From JAKQIM01 sp964633225 (lineage in GTDB: Bacteria > Chloroflexota > Anaerolineae > Anaerolineales > UBA4823): 15,265 nucleotides of DNA. The position numbers and the translations under genes were made by a program. The notes under the pieces are model-generated. The model was not told where the DNA came from. It worked only from the letters and a program-made list of their open reading frames with translations, and searched no databases. How positions within the stretch are numbered: the first letter of the stretch is position 1; each line of letters starts with the position of its first letter. The stretch covers positions 1 through 15,265 of the forward strand of contig CAZWFQ010000075.1 in assembly GCA_964633225.1 (NCBI GenBank), given 5' to 3'. This document shows, piece by piece, positions 1 through 6,856 of the stretch.

Positions 1-1
1 G

Positions 2-787
2 TTTACCCCCGAGACTGCCCACCGCGTCAACGTGGAGGGCACCCTGGGCTTGCTGCAGTTGGCTGCCGAACAATCTGCCTGGCGCGGCGAGCCGGTCAAA
101 TTCATCTTCCCCAGCTCGATTGCCGCCTACGGTCTGCCAGATCTTGAGACCAAGAACAAAGACACCCATGTGCGTGAATGGGATTGGAACACCCCCCGCA
201 CCATGTACGGGTGCAATAAGCTGTACTGCGAGATGCTGGGCACCTACTTCAGCGATTACTACCGCCAACTGGCACCCGAAAAATCCGTCATGCTCGATTT
301 CCGCAGCCTGCGCTTCCCCGGTCTGATCAGCGCCTTCACCGTTCCCAGCGGCGGCACCAGCGACTACGGTCCCGAAATGCTGCACTACGCCGCCCAGAAT
401 AAACCCTATGCCTGCTTCGTGCGCGAGGACGTGCGCATCCCCTTCATGGCTATGCCCGACGCGGTCAAATCCTTGCTTCTGCTCACCAACGCCAAGCGCG
501 AAGATCTGAAACGCCACGTTTACAACATCACCGCTTTCAGCCTCTCTGCACTTGAGTTCCGCGATTGGGTGCTTAAGTTCTTCCCCAACGCCCAGATCAC
601 CTTCCAGCCCGACCTGAAACGCCAGGCCATCGTTGATTCTTGGCCAGGCGACCTGGACGACAGTGCCGCCCAACAGGATTGGAGCTGGGCGCCAGATTAT
701 GGCGTTGAGCGTTCCTTCAAAGAATACCTCGTCCCCAATATCCGCGCCCGCTACCAGGGTTCAAAGCTGCCCAGGACCAACGAATAG
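2..787 (+). CDS. L-threonine 3-dehydrogenase, SDR type (5' partial)
   Basis: NAD-dependent short-chain (extended SDR) enzyme of the epimerase/dehydratase superfamily. The closest family I recognise is the SDR-type L-threonine 3-dehydrogenase, which oxidises threonine to 2-amino-3-ketobutyrate for cleavage to glycine and acetyl-CoA. The reading frame is open from base 2 and already encodes the NVEGT strand motif, so the Rossmann NAD-binding N-terminus lies off the window. A GTG at 32 is an internal valine, not a start. Visible hallmarks are the SSIAAYG catalytic-serine segment, YGCNK (the YxxxK catalytic pair), FRSLRFPG, GGTSDYG, the FMAMPDAV stretch and RQAIVDSWPGDLDDSAA. The last four are typical of the threonine dehydrogenase branch rather than of sugar epimerases. 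The stop is TAA-free TAG at 785-787. No partner kbl gene is visible in the window. A related sugar epimerase role is possible but less likely. Confidence 0.82.
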   Translation, partial: FTPETAHRVNVEGTLGLLQLAAEQSAWRGEPVKFIFPSSIAAYGLPDLETKNKDTHVREWDWNTPRTMYGCNKLYCEMLGTYFSDYYRQLAPEKSVMLDFRSLRFPGLISAFTVPSGGTSDYGPEMLHYAAQNKPYACFVREDVRIPFMAMPDAVKSLLLLTNAKREDLKRHVYNITAFSLSALEFRDWVLKFFPNAQITFQPDLKRQAIVDSWPGDLDDSAAQQDWSWAPDYGVERSFKEYLVPNIRARYQGSKLPRTNE

Positions 788-800
788 AGCACGATCACTG

Positions 801-857
801 AAACCGCAGACAACACGCCGATAGACGCAGATATCAACTGAGCGTTTATCGGCGTGT
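801..857. repeat. Degenerate ~10-nt-period repeat forming a hairpin
   Basis: Units of the form (C)CGCAGA / CGCCGATA / ACGCAGATA follow one another at a spacing of about 10 nt from 805 to 832. The reverse-complement form follows at 842-857. The arms 813-828 and 842-857 pair over 16 bp (one G-T pair, 824 with 846) around a 13-nt loop. No T-run follows, so it does not look like a standard terminator. It resembles the CCGCAGA..ACGCAGA dispersed repeats I have seen in intergenic regions of environmental bacterial genomes (recollection, not a search). A related copy lies at 7850-7876. Confidence 0.6.
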
Positions 858-858
858 A

Positions 859-889
859 TTGATGCTAAGGCACGCGAGTATGGTAAGAT
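859..889 (+). promoter_or_regulatory. Weak extended -10 promoter candidate
   Basis: TTGATG at 859-864 and TAAGAT at 884-889, with TGG directly before the -10, read as an extended -10 element. The 19-bp spacer is long. Transcription would begin near 896, only about 7 nt before the ATG at 903. That would explain why this gene has no visible Shine-Dalgarno sequence (near-leaderless). Weak evidence. Confidence 0.3.
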
Positions 890-902
890 TTGCTCGATCA
901 AT

Positions 903-2063
903 ATGAATACGCCTCCCACCCACCCCATTCCCGGCCCAATCGTTCTGTTTGGCTCTGGCGAAACCTCGCCCAGCGGACGCAAGATCTTCGACAGCCTGCT
1001 GAGCAAACTGCCGCCTGGCCCGCGCCTGGCTTTGCTTGAAACGCCGGCTGGCTTTGAGCTGAACTCGGCCCGTGTGATTGGCCGCGTGGCAGAGTTCTTC
1101 CAGCAGCACCTGCAGAACTACCACCCCCAGGTAGAGATTGTTCCGGCCCGCCAGCGCGGCACACCCTTCAGCCCTGATGCAGAGGGCATCTTGGGGCCCT
1201 TGCTTCAGGCAGACTTGATCTTCATGGGGCCGGGCAGCCCCACCTACGCTGTGCGCCAACTGCGCCACAGCCTGGCCTGGCACTACCTCATTGCCCGCCA
1301 CTGCCTGGGGGCCACCCTGGCCCTGGCCTCTGCCGCCGCGGTCGCCATCAGTTGTTGTGCATTGCCAGTATATGAGATATTTAAAGTAGGCGATGACCTG
1401 CATTGGAAAGAAGGATTGAACTTGTTTGGTCTGTATGGCCTGCAGCTCGTATTCATCCCCCATTGGAATAATGCAGAAGGCGGTGCAGCATTAGATACCA
1501 GCCGCTGCTTCATGGGCCAGGTGCGCTTTGCCCGCCTGATGGAAATGCTGCCCGCAGAACTAACCGTGGTGGGCCTGGATGAAAATACAGCCCTGCTGAT
1601 CGATCCCCAAAGCGGCGAATGCCACGTGGGCGGCCTGGGCGGGGTGACCTTGCTGCACACCGGGCACAACCACCCCAACCACACTTACGCTCCCAACCTG
1701 GCTGGCAGCGGCCTGGATGAAATTGCCAAACATCGCGACGGACACGTGCATTACCATCATAATGGTGAACACTTCCCGCTCAGCGAGATTGGGCCATTCC
1801 GGCCTTACCACCCCGCAGCCAACCTGCCCCCCGAAGTCTGGCAGCGCGCCCTGAAAGCAAGCCAATCTGTTGAGCTCAATTCTGAAGAGCATCTTGTAAC
1901 GCCCGGTCCGCCTCCCCAGGTTGCAGCGCTGATCCTGGAACGCCAGGCTGCTCGCCAGCGTAAAGACTGGCCCGCATCCGACGCCCTGCGCCAGCAAATT
2001 GCCGCGTTGGGTTGGAACGTGAAAGATACCCCCAACGGGCCAGAAGTCACCCAAAACAGATAA
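903..2063 (+). CDS. S51-peptidase-like protein fused to CysRS-type C-terminal tail
   Basis: A 386-residue protein with two recognisable parts. Residues about 11-250 resemble the class I glutamine-amidotransferase-like fold of peptidase S51 (dipeptidase E, cyanophycinase). They show LFGSGETS near the N-terminus, GPGSPTYAVRQL at 109-120, a nucleophile-elbow-like ALASAAAVAIS with Ser143, a candidate histidine at 187 (IPHWNN) and GLDENTALLID at 224-234. Residues about 334-382 (RQAARQRKDWPASDALRQQI, then LGW.VKDTPNGPEV) match the small C-terminal helical domain of cysteinyl-tRNA synthetase. There is no HIGH/KMSKS synthetase core, so it cannot charge tRNA as seen. A His-rich stretch (GHVHYHHNGEH, 280-290) could bind metal. 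The ATG at 903 has no clear ribosome-binding site. It stands alone between a 115-bp and a 63-bp gap. The substrate is unknown and the peptidase activity is inferred only from fold-level motifs. Confidence 0.72.
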   Translation: MNTPPTHPIPGPIVLFGSGETSPSGRKIFDSLLSKLPPGPRLALLETPAGFELNSARVIGRVAEFFQQHLQNYHPQVEIVPARQRGTPFSPDAEGILGPLLQADLIFMGPGSPTYAVRQLRHSLAWHYLIARHCLGATLALASAAAVAISCCALPVYEIFKVGDDLHWKEGLNLFGLYGLQLVFIPHWNNAEGGAALDTSRCFMGQVRFARLMEMLPAELTVVGLDENTALLIDPQSGECHVGGLGGVTLLHTGHNHPNHTYAPNLAGSGLDEIAKHRDGHVHYHHNGEHFPLSEIGPFRPYHPAANLPPEVWQRALKASQSVELNSEEHLVTPGPPPQVAALILERQAARQRKDWPASDALRQQIAALGWNVKDTPNGPEVTQNR

Positions 2064-2079
2064 CCAGATCTACGATGCT

Positions 2080-2101
2080 GCGCAGTCTAGAGACTATGCG
2101 C
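2080..2101 (+). other. Intergenic hairpin, weak terminator candidate
   Basis: GCGCA (2080-2084) pairs with TGCGC (2097-2101), and GTC(T) at 2085-2088 pairs with (A)GAC at 2091-2094, leaving a two-base bulge. It is followed by TAAATCTTTT. It may end transcription of the upstream gene or be a 5'-UTR structure of the next gene. The stem is short and the T-tract imperfect. Confidence 0.3.
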
Positions 2102-2126
2102 TAAATCTTTTCTCAGGAGTTTACCC

Positions 2127-3047
2127 ATGCACCCACCAATCAGCTCTACCCCCACAGAACCAGCGCGCGTTGGTTATATTGGCCTCGGCTTGATGGGAAA
2201 ATCCATCGCCCTCAACATTCTCAAAGCCGGCTTCCCGCTTGTTGTTCACAACCGCAGCCGGGCGGCCGTTGCCGAATTGGTTGCCGCAGGCGCCCGAGAA
2301 GCCTTTACGCCTGCTGAGGTGGCGGCCCAGGTAGATATCATCTTTACCAACCTGCCCGATACCCCCGATGTGGAGCTGGTGGCCCTCGGCCCACAAGGGA
2401 TTATAGAAAGCGCTCATCCGGGCCTGGTGCTGGTAGATAACTCCACCATCCAGCCGGCGGCTGCCCGGCGCATCGCCCAGTCCCTGGCAGCCAAAGGCGT
2501 GCAATGCCTCGATGCTCCCGTCAGCGGCGGCGATATCGGCGCCCGCAATGGCACCCTGGCAATCATGGTTGGCGGGCCTGCTGAAGCCTTAGAAAAAGTC
2601 TACCCGGTTTTCCAGGCCATGGGCAAGACCATCACCCATGTCGGCGAGGCCGGCGCCGGGCAAATTGCCAAAGCCGCCAACCAAATCATGGTGGCAGCGC
2701 AGATGGTGGCGCTGGGCGAGCTGCTGGTATTTGCAAAGAAGGCCGGCGCTGACCCACAAAAAGTAGTTGAAGCGATCAAAGGTGGCGCCGCTCAATGCTG
2801 GACACTGGATGTCAAACCACCGCGTCTCTTCAGCGGCAACCGCCAACCGGGCTTCAAAGCCTATATGCAGGCCAAAGATCTCAACATCATTATCGAAACC
2901 GCCCGCCAATATGGCATTCCATTGCCATCCGCCGCCGTAGATACCCAGCTCTTCAACGCCATGCTGCAAAATGGCATGGGCGAGTTGGACAATTCTGCTG
3001 TCATTGGTATCTTAGAAGCGTTGGCTGGGGTTAAACTGTTGGAGTAA
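2127..3047 (+). CDS. NAD(P)-dependent beta-hydroxyacid dehydrogenase (HIBADH/GlxR family)
   Basis: A cytosolic oxidoreductase of the 3-hydroxyisobutyrate / tartronate-semialdehyde / glyoxylate reductase family, 306 residues, close to the usual 290-300. The Rossmann motif GLGLMG is at residues 19-24, followed by HNRS at 41-44. The pattern after the second strand, with a basic residue in NRS, is often seen in NADP-preferring members, but I would not assign the cofactor firmly. The substrate-binding motif DAPVSGG is at 129-135, catalytic Lys182 sits in GQIAKAANQ, and KD at 250-251 closes the active site. The sequence DIGARNGTLAIMVGG resembles annotated 2-hydroxy-3-oxopropionate reductases, but substrate cannot be read from motifs. 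The ATG is preceded by AGGAG at 2115-2119. The stop is 5 bp before the YitT-family gene, so the two are probably co-transcribed. Confidence 0.87.
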   Translation: MHPPISSTPTEPARVGYIGLGLMGKSIALNILKAGFPLVVHNRSRAAVAELVAAGAREAFTPAEVAAQVDIIFTNLPDTPDVELVALGPQGIIESAHPGLVLVDNSTIQPAAARRIAQSLAAKGVQCLDAPVSGGDIGARNGTLAIMVGGPAEALEKVYPVFQAMGKTITHVGEAGAGQIAKAANQIMVAAQMVALGELLVFAKKAGADPQKVVEAIKGGAAQCWTLDVKPPRLFSGNRQPGFKAYMQAKDLNIIIETARQYGIPLPSAAVDTQLFNAMLQNGMGELDNSAVIGILEALAGVKLLE

Positions 3048-3052
3048 TTTGT

Positions 3053-3943
3053 ATGCAAAAATTCGTTAAATCACTATTCTCACAGCCTGTGCATTTTACC
3101 TGGGAATCGGCGCGGGATTACGGGTTGATCACAGCCGGGGCACTCTTGCAAGCCCTATCCATCCGCTTATTCCTCGTGCCGGCAGGTTTGGTCAACGGCG
3201 GCATCAGCGGCATTGCACAAATCATCAACCATTATACAGATCTCCCGATTGGTTTGATGATCTTCATCGGCAACCTGCCGCTCTTTATTCTGGGCTGGCG
3301 CTACCTGGGCGGGCGGCGTTTTGCCCTGCGCACAGCGTATGCCGTGATTGCTGTCTCTATTCTCACTGACCTGTTGGTCTTCTTTCTGCCTGAAAATGGG
3401 CTGACCAAAGACCTGGTGCTTAACACCCTGTATGGGGGCGTCACCAGTGGTATTGGCTACGGCCTGGTCTATCGCGGCCAGGGCACCAGCGGCGGCTCAG
3501 ATATCCTGGCGCGCATCTTGAATAACTGGCGCGGCATTTCCATCTCGCAGAGCTACCTGCTGACCGACTCACTGGTCATGTTTGCCGGCGGGCTGGTTTA
3601 CAGTTGGGAAAATGCCCTCTATGCCATTGTGATGCTCTATATCAATGGCATTGCCGCTGAAGTTGCCGCCGAAGGCTCAAACGTCGTCCGCACCGCTATG
3701 ATCATTACCAATAACACCCCCGCCGTTACACAGCAGATCCTAGAAAACATGGAGCGCGGTGTAACCTTACTCAATGGGCGCGGTGCCTACACCGGCGAGG
3801 CGCGCGATGTGCTCTACACCGTCATCACCCGCTCAGAGGTCAATCAACTAAAAGCGCTGGTACGCGAGGCCGATCCGCTGGCCTTCATCGTCATCGGGCA
3901 AGCGCACGAAGCGCTGGGAGAGGGCTTCAAACCCCTCCACTAA
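3053..3943 (+). CDS. YitT-family membrane protein (YitT_membrane + DUF2179)
   Basis: A 296-residue integral membrane protein. The first ~200 residues hold about five hydrophobic segments (roughly 23-45, 64-82, 93-112, 122-140, 170-200). They carry the family signatures GLVNGGISGIAQII (45-58) and GQGTSGGSDIL (142-151). The soluble C-terminus from about 213 is a DUF2179 domain with ILENMERGVTLLNGRGAYTG (229-248) and VLYTVITRSEVNQLK. The family is widespread and poorly characterised. Transport has been proposed, but no substrate can be read here. The start is well supported: GGAG at 3041-3044 overlaps the upstream stop region and lies 8 nt before the ATG. It shares an operon with the dehydrogenase upstream. 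Whether that pairing means a shared metabolite is speculation. Confidence 0.9.
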   Translation: MQKFVKSLFSQPVHFTWESARDYGLITAGALLQALSIRLFLVPAGLVNGGISGIAQIINHYTDLPIGLMIFIGNLPLFILGWRYLGGRRFALRTAYAVIAVSILTDLLVFFLPENGLTKDLVLNTLYGGVTSGIGYGLVYRGQGTSGGSDILARILNNWRGISISQSYLLTDSLVMFAGGLVYSWENALYAIVMLYINGIAAEVAAEGSNVVRTAMIITNNTPAVTQQILENMERGVTLLNGRGAYTGEARDVLYTVITRSEVNQLKALVREADPLAFIVIGQAHEALGEGFKPLH

Positions 3944-3948
3944 TTCTC

Positions 3949-3974
3949 TGCAACCTTATGCCGCCTCCGGCGTA
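3949..3974 (+). promoter_or_regulatory. Candidate ECF-type promoter (SigW-like)
   Basis: TGCAAC at 3949-3954, a 16-nt spacer, then CGTA at 3971-3974. The Bacillus SigW consensus is TGAAAC-N16-CGTA, so five of six -35 bases, the spacer and all four -10 bases agree. It lies about 45 nt before the GTG of an ECF sigma gene, the expected place for an autoregulated promoter. The spacer also contains a 7-bp imperfect hairpin (TATGCCG / CGGCGTA). Confidence 0.5.
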
Positions 3975-4018
3975 TATACAAGCAGAACGATAATGTAAGC
4001 CTTATCAGGAGCACAAAC

Positions 4019-4612
4019 GTGATCCAAATCGAGCCGGACCTGATTCATCAGGCTCAAAAAGGCAACACCGAAGCCTTTACGGATATAGTGGAAGCTTATC
4101 AGCGTCCTGTTTTCAACTTGTGTTACCGCATGTTAGGTGACCCAGATGAAGCCGAGGACGCTGCTCAAGAAACCTTCCTGCGGGCCTATAACAAGCTGCA
4201 GGGCTATGACCCCGCACGCGCTTTTTCTACCTGGCTGCTGTCTATTGCAGCGCACTACTGCATTGACCAGATCCGTAAGCGCCGCCTGACCCTGGTTTCT
4301 ATGGATGCACTGCCCTACCTGGACCCGCCCGACACGAACCCTGGCCCAGAGGCAGCCTTCCACATCAAAGAAGATCAGCGCCGTATCCAGGTGATGCTCA
4401 AAGCCCTTGGTCCCCAAGACCGGGCTGCCGTGGTGCTGTACTATTGGTATGACTTTTCTTACGAAGAGATCGCCCAACAGCTTGAAACCACCGTCAGTGC
4501 CATCAAAAGCCGCCTACACCGCGCCCGGCTCAGCCTGGCGCAAACCTGGAGCGAGCAAGAGTCACAACGACTCGCCACAGAAGGGAAACGCCATGAATCA
4601 CCAGCCTTTTAA
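4019..4612 (+). CDS. ECF RNA polymerase sigma factor
   Basis: A 197-residue sigma-70-family factor of the extracytoplasmic-function type: only regions 2 and 4 are present, with no region 1.1 or 3. Region 2 spans about 12-90, with core-binding DPDEAEDAAQETFLRAY (41-57), AFSTWLLSIA (68-77) and the -10-reading helix end IDQIRKRR. The linker 95-120 is Pro/Asp-rich. Region 4 spans about 125-180, with the helix-turn-helix YEEIAQQLETTVSAIKSRLH (148-167). The start is GTG, supported by AGGAG at 4007-4011 and the MIQIEPDLIHQAQKGN N-terminus typical of the family. The last 20 bp overlap the anti-sigma gene, so translation is probably coupled. Regulation: held by the downstream zinc-finger anti-sigma factor, and likely transcribed from its own promoter at 3949-3974. 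The inducing signal is unknown, but the partner genes point to envelope conditions. Confidence 0.93.
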   Translation: MIQIEPDLIHQAQKGNTEAFTDIVEAYQRPVFNLCYRMLGDPDEAEDAAQETFLRAYNKLQGYDPARAFSTWLLSIAAHYCIDQIRKRRLTLVSMDALPYLDPPDTNPGPEAAFHIKEDQRRIQVMLKALGPQDRAAVVLYYWYDFSYEEIAQQLETTVSAIKSRLHRARLSLAQTWSEQESQRLATEGKRHESPAF

Positions 4613-5129
4613 AGATTGGCTACTTTCTGATGAGCCCCTGGAGGCCCAACAGTCTCAGGCTCTACAGCAGCACCTGCACGAATGTGCAGACTGCCGCCAA
4701 ATTGAAAATGCCTGGGCAGATGCCAGCGCGCTAATGCGCCGCGCCGCCTTTGCCGCCCCGGCCCCCGGCTTCACTGCCCGCTGGCAAGAACGCCTGGCAG
4801 CACAACGATTGCAAGCCCAGCGCAAACAGGCCTGGGTTGCAATCGCTGTGACCGCAGCGATTGCCTTTGCGTTGGTCGTATTATTCGGCACCCACGTATT
4901 AGACCTGCTTGCATCGCCAGCCAGCTTACTGTTAGCATGGATTGCCCGCTTGGCCAGCTTGCTCTCGGTGTACGGCATCTTGCAAGAGGTGTTTTATGCC
5001 CTGAGCCGGGTCACCCCCTTGGTGCCAGTCATTGGCATCTTCTTTGCGGTAGGCTTCATCTGCTTCCTGAGCGTCGCATGGCTTGCCACGTATCGCCAAC
5101 TTACCATGGCACGGAGGATAATTGGATGA
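4593..5129 (+). CDS. Zinc-finger (ZAS-type) membrane anti-sigma factor
   Basis: A 178-residue protein starting at ATG 4593, with AAGGGA at 4581-4586 as ribosome-binding site. The frame runs open further upstream inside the sigma gene, but only this start gives the normal ZAS layout. Residues 27-34 carry His27-x3-Cys31-x2-Cys34, the zinc-binding HCC core of ZAS anti-sigma domains. This domain clamps the ECF factor in the cytoplasm. After a charged helical linker (60-80) come three likely membrane segments at about 81-103, 107-128 and 144-167. Many ZAS anti-sigmas have one, so this polytopic arrangement is less usual. No obvious extracytoplasmic sensor domain is present, so sensing may occur in the membrane or through the next gene's product. 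It overlaps the sigma gene by 20 bp and the following gene by ATGA. Confidence 0.87.
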   Translation: MNHQPFKDWLLSDEPLEAQQSQALQQHLHECADCRQIENAWADASALMRRAAFAAPAPGFTARWQERLAAQRLQAQRKQAWVAIAVTAAIAFALVVLFGTHVLDLLASPASLLLAWIARLASLLSVYGILQEVFYALSRVTPLVPVIGIFFAVGFICFLSVAWLATYRQLTMARRIIG

Positions 5130-6136
5130 AAAAAATTGCCCAGAAATTGCTTGTTCTATTGATGTTGGTTGGGCTGGTCAGCCTGGCACTGCCCCACACC
5201 GCCCTGGCAGCCACCCCTTCGAAAGTTGTCATCGGTGACACCTACACCCTAGAAGATGGCGAAATACTAGACGAAGATCTCGTTATCCTGGGCGGAATGG
5301 TCTCCTTGGAAGAAGGCTCAGTGGTCAATGGGAATGTCACCATCATTGGCGGAACCCTTGAGGTAGCCGGCACGGTTGCGGGTGATATCACTGCCACGGG
5401 CGGTTACGCCCACCTGGCCGAAACAGCCGTAGTAACAGGAGATATCTCTACCGCAGGCGCAGCCCTGAACCGCGATGAAGGCGCCGCCGTAGAAGGCGAA
5501 GTGCGCTCAGAATACACCAATCCCTTCATCACCATCCCCGGCGGCGTGCCTGTGCCCAGTATCGAAACGCATACCCATCCTGTGCTGGCAGTGCTCTACT
5601 TCTTTGCTCGGGTAGTGTTGTGGTCATTATTAGCCATGCTGCTGGCAATGTTCGTTGCCGAACCCCTGCGCCGCACATCTGAGGCGGCCTTGTCTGAGCC
5701 GCTGATCGCTGGCGGGTTAGGTCTCTTGACCGTGGTGGTTGCCCCGCTGGTACTGGTTGCCATCGGGCTCACCATCCTGCTCCTGCCGGTCAGCCTGGTT
5801 GGCATTTTGCTCTTGTCATTGGCCTGGGCCTTCGGCCTGATCGCCTTTGGCACCGAGCTGGGCAAGCGCTTCTTTGCAATCTTCCATAAGGATTGGCACC
5901 CTGCGCTGGCCGCCGGCGCAGGCACTTTCTTGCTCATCCTGGCCCTCAACGGTCTGGATGCCGCCATCCCCTGCCTGGGTTGGGTGCCCAAAGCCCTGGT
6001 GGGCCTGCTGGGACTGGGTGGTGTGCTGCTCACCCGCTTTGGCATCGAGTCGTATGATCCCCGCGCCGGCCTACATGCCTACGCCGTAACCCCCGCTCAG
6101 CCCGCAACACCTGCTGAGCCCCCTGCGGCTGAATAA
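5126..6136 (+). CDS. Secreted/membrane protein with bactofilin-like polymer-forming domain
   Basis: A 336-residue envelope protein. The ATG at 5126 overlaps the anti-sigma stop as ATGA and follows GGAGGA at 5113-5118. Longer upstream readings of this frame are not the gene. Residues 1-28 form a clear signal peptide (basic MKK, hydrophobic LLVLLMLVGLVSLALP, cleavage after HTALA). Residues about 33-128 are a short-period beta-helix-like repeat (EDLVILGG, NGNVTIIGGTLEVAG, AGDITATGG, TGDISTAGA), as in polymer-forming cytoskeletal proteins (bactofilins), but exported. Residues about 150-305 hold four or five membrane segments (154-178, 192-216, 217-242, 259-280, 286-303). A Pro/Ala-rich tail ends the protein. 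It is the third gene of the sigma/anti-sigma unit, so it is either the effector or the sensor. The role is inferred from domains and position. Confidence 0.75.
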   Translation: MKKIAQKLLVLLMLVGLVSLALPHTALAATPSKVVIGDTYTLEDGEILDEDLVILGGMVSLEEGSVVNGNVTIIGGTLEVAGTVAGDITATGGYAHLAETAVVTGDISTAGAALNRDEGAAVEGEVRSEYTNPFITIPGGVPVPSIETHTHPVLAVLYFFARVVLWSLLAMLLAMFVAEPLRRTSEAALSEPLIAGGLGLLTVVVAPLVLVAIGLTILLLPVSLVGILLLSLAWAFGLIAFGTELGKRFFAIFHKDWHPALAAGAGTFLLILALNGLDAAIPCLGWVPKALVGLLGLGGVLLTRFGIESYDPRAGLHAYAVTPAQPATPAEPPAAE

Positions 6137-6150
6137 ATTCCTATAATTGA

Positions 6151-6187
6151 TAATGAAAAGCGGCGCCGACGGCGCCGCTTTTCATTA
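6151..6187. terminator. Bidirectional intrinsic terminator
   Basis: A perfect 17-bp inverted repeat with a 3-nt loop (GAC): arms 6151-6167 and 6171-6187, with core GCGGCGCC/GGCGCCGC flanked by AAAA and TTTT. It yields a GC-rich hairpin with a U-tract on both strands, between convergent genes ending at 6136 (plus) and 6185 (minus). The minus-strand stop codon is the outermost three bases of the stem. Confidence 0.93.
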
Positions 6188-6856
6188 CAAGGACAAATAA
6201 TACAGGATTGCCCCGGCAACGATCCCCATCTGCCCCAGGTGATAAGGGATCATCACCCGCAGGTGCACATACCTGAGCGGCCGGATAAAACGGTTCCAGG
6301 CCAGGTGCGCATCTGAGATGCAGAATAATATAGCCCCCACGCTTGCCAATAGGGCAGCCAGCAAAGGCCATTCAGGCCGGAAGCAGGTCAACAGCGCTGA
6401 GAGCGCCATCAGCCCAATCATCGCCGAGTAGAACATCACCACCAGGTGCAGCCGGGTGTGCCCAGCTGCTTTCAAGCTTCGCACCAGCTTCCGGTTCATC
6501 CACGCCCAGCCCAGCACCACGGCTGCCCCCAAGGCCAACAGCCAGGGACCGACCGGTGGAAAGGTCTGGTTGAGGCCGATAATATAGAAAACATGTGCCA
6601 CCAAGAAAGCCCCCAATCCAGGCAGAAAGTAATTCTTGGGCAGCATAAGAAAAACATCCCCCACCAGCGAACAGATCACCGCTAGCATGAACCAGAGCAT
6701 AAACCCATCTGTAGCCTTGTTTTCAACCATCCACAGCAGCAAAGCCAGCATGGTTACTGGTTTGGCAAAATACACCAGGTGCCGGCGTTTCTTGTGCGCC
6801 GCCACCCAATTCAGTGCCCCCACCGCCAGGGCAACAAATAAGAATGTAAGCTTCAT
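6185..6856 (-). CDS. Lysoplasmalogenase, YhhN/TMEM86 family membrane protein
   Basis: A 223-residue polytopic membrane protein, of usual family length with about eight hydrophobic segments. Family signatures are SLVGDVFLML at 63-72 with Asp67, AHVFY at 87-91, GAILFCISDAHLAWNRF at 174-190 with Asp182, and YHLGQ at 205-209. The two aspartates are the conserved acidic residues of the family. Characterised animal members hydrolyse the vinyl-ether bond of lysoplasmalogens. Bacterial members are annotated by homology, so the substrate here is inferred. Plasmalogens are common in anaerobes, which would fit an anaerobic host. Its ATG (complement of 6854-6856) directly abuts the era stop codon with no spacing, indicating co-transcription and probably coupled translation with era. 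Its stop lies in the shared terminator stem. Confidence 0.87.
   Translation of the reverse strand: MKLTFLFVALAVGALNWVAAHKKRRHLVYFAKPVTMLALLLWMVENKATDGFMLWFMLAVICSLVGDVFLMLPKNYFLPGLGAFLVAHVFYIIGLNQTFPPVGPWLLALGAAVVLGWAWMNRKLVRSLKAAGHTRLHLVVMFYSAMIGLMALSALLTCFRPEWPLLAALLASVGAILFCISDAHLAWNRFIRPLRYVHLRVMIPYHLGQMGIVAGAILYYLSL

Noticed and set aside
32..34. GTG as start of the threonine dehydrogenase-like gene
   Set aside because: The frame is open from base 2 and the residues before it (ETAHRVN) belong to the conserved NVxGT motif, so the gene starts outside the window.
801..857. CRISPR array
   Set aside because: The repeats are about 10 nt long, degenerate, without spacers, and no cas gene is present.
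846..1463. Minus-strand open frame opposite the S51-like gene
   Set aside because: Gln/Ala/Gly-rich shadow of the plus-strand gene without any domain signature.
4407..4592. Longer N-terminus for the anti-sigma gene
   Set aside because: This part lies inside the well-conserved sigma region 4 in another frame. The ATG at 4593 has a ribosome-binding site and gives the normal ZAS length.
4937..5125. Longer N-terminus for the bactofilin-like protein
   Set aside because: It overlaps the anti-sigma membrane segments, and the ATG at 5126 has GGAGGA in front and begins a perfect signal peptide.
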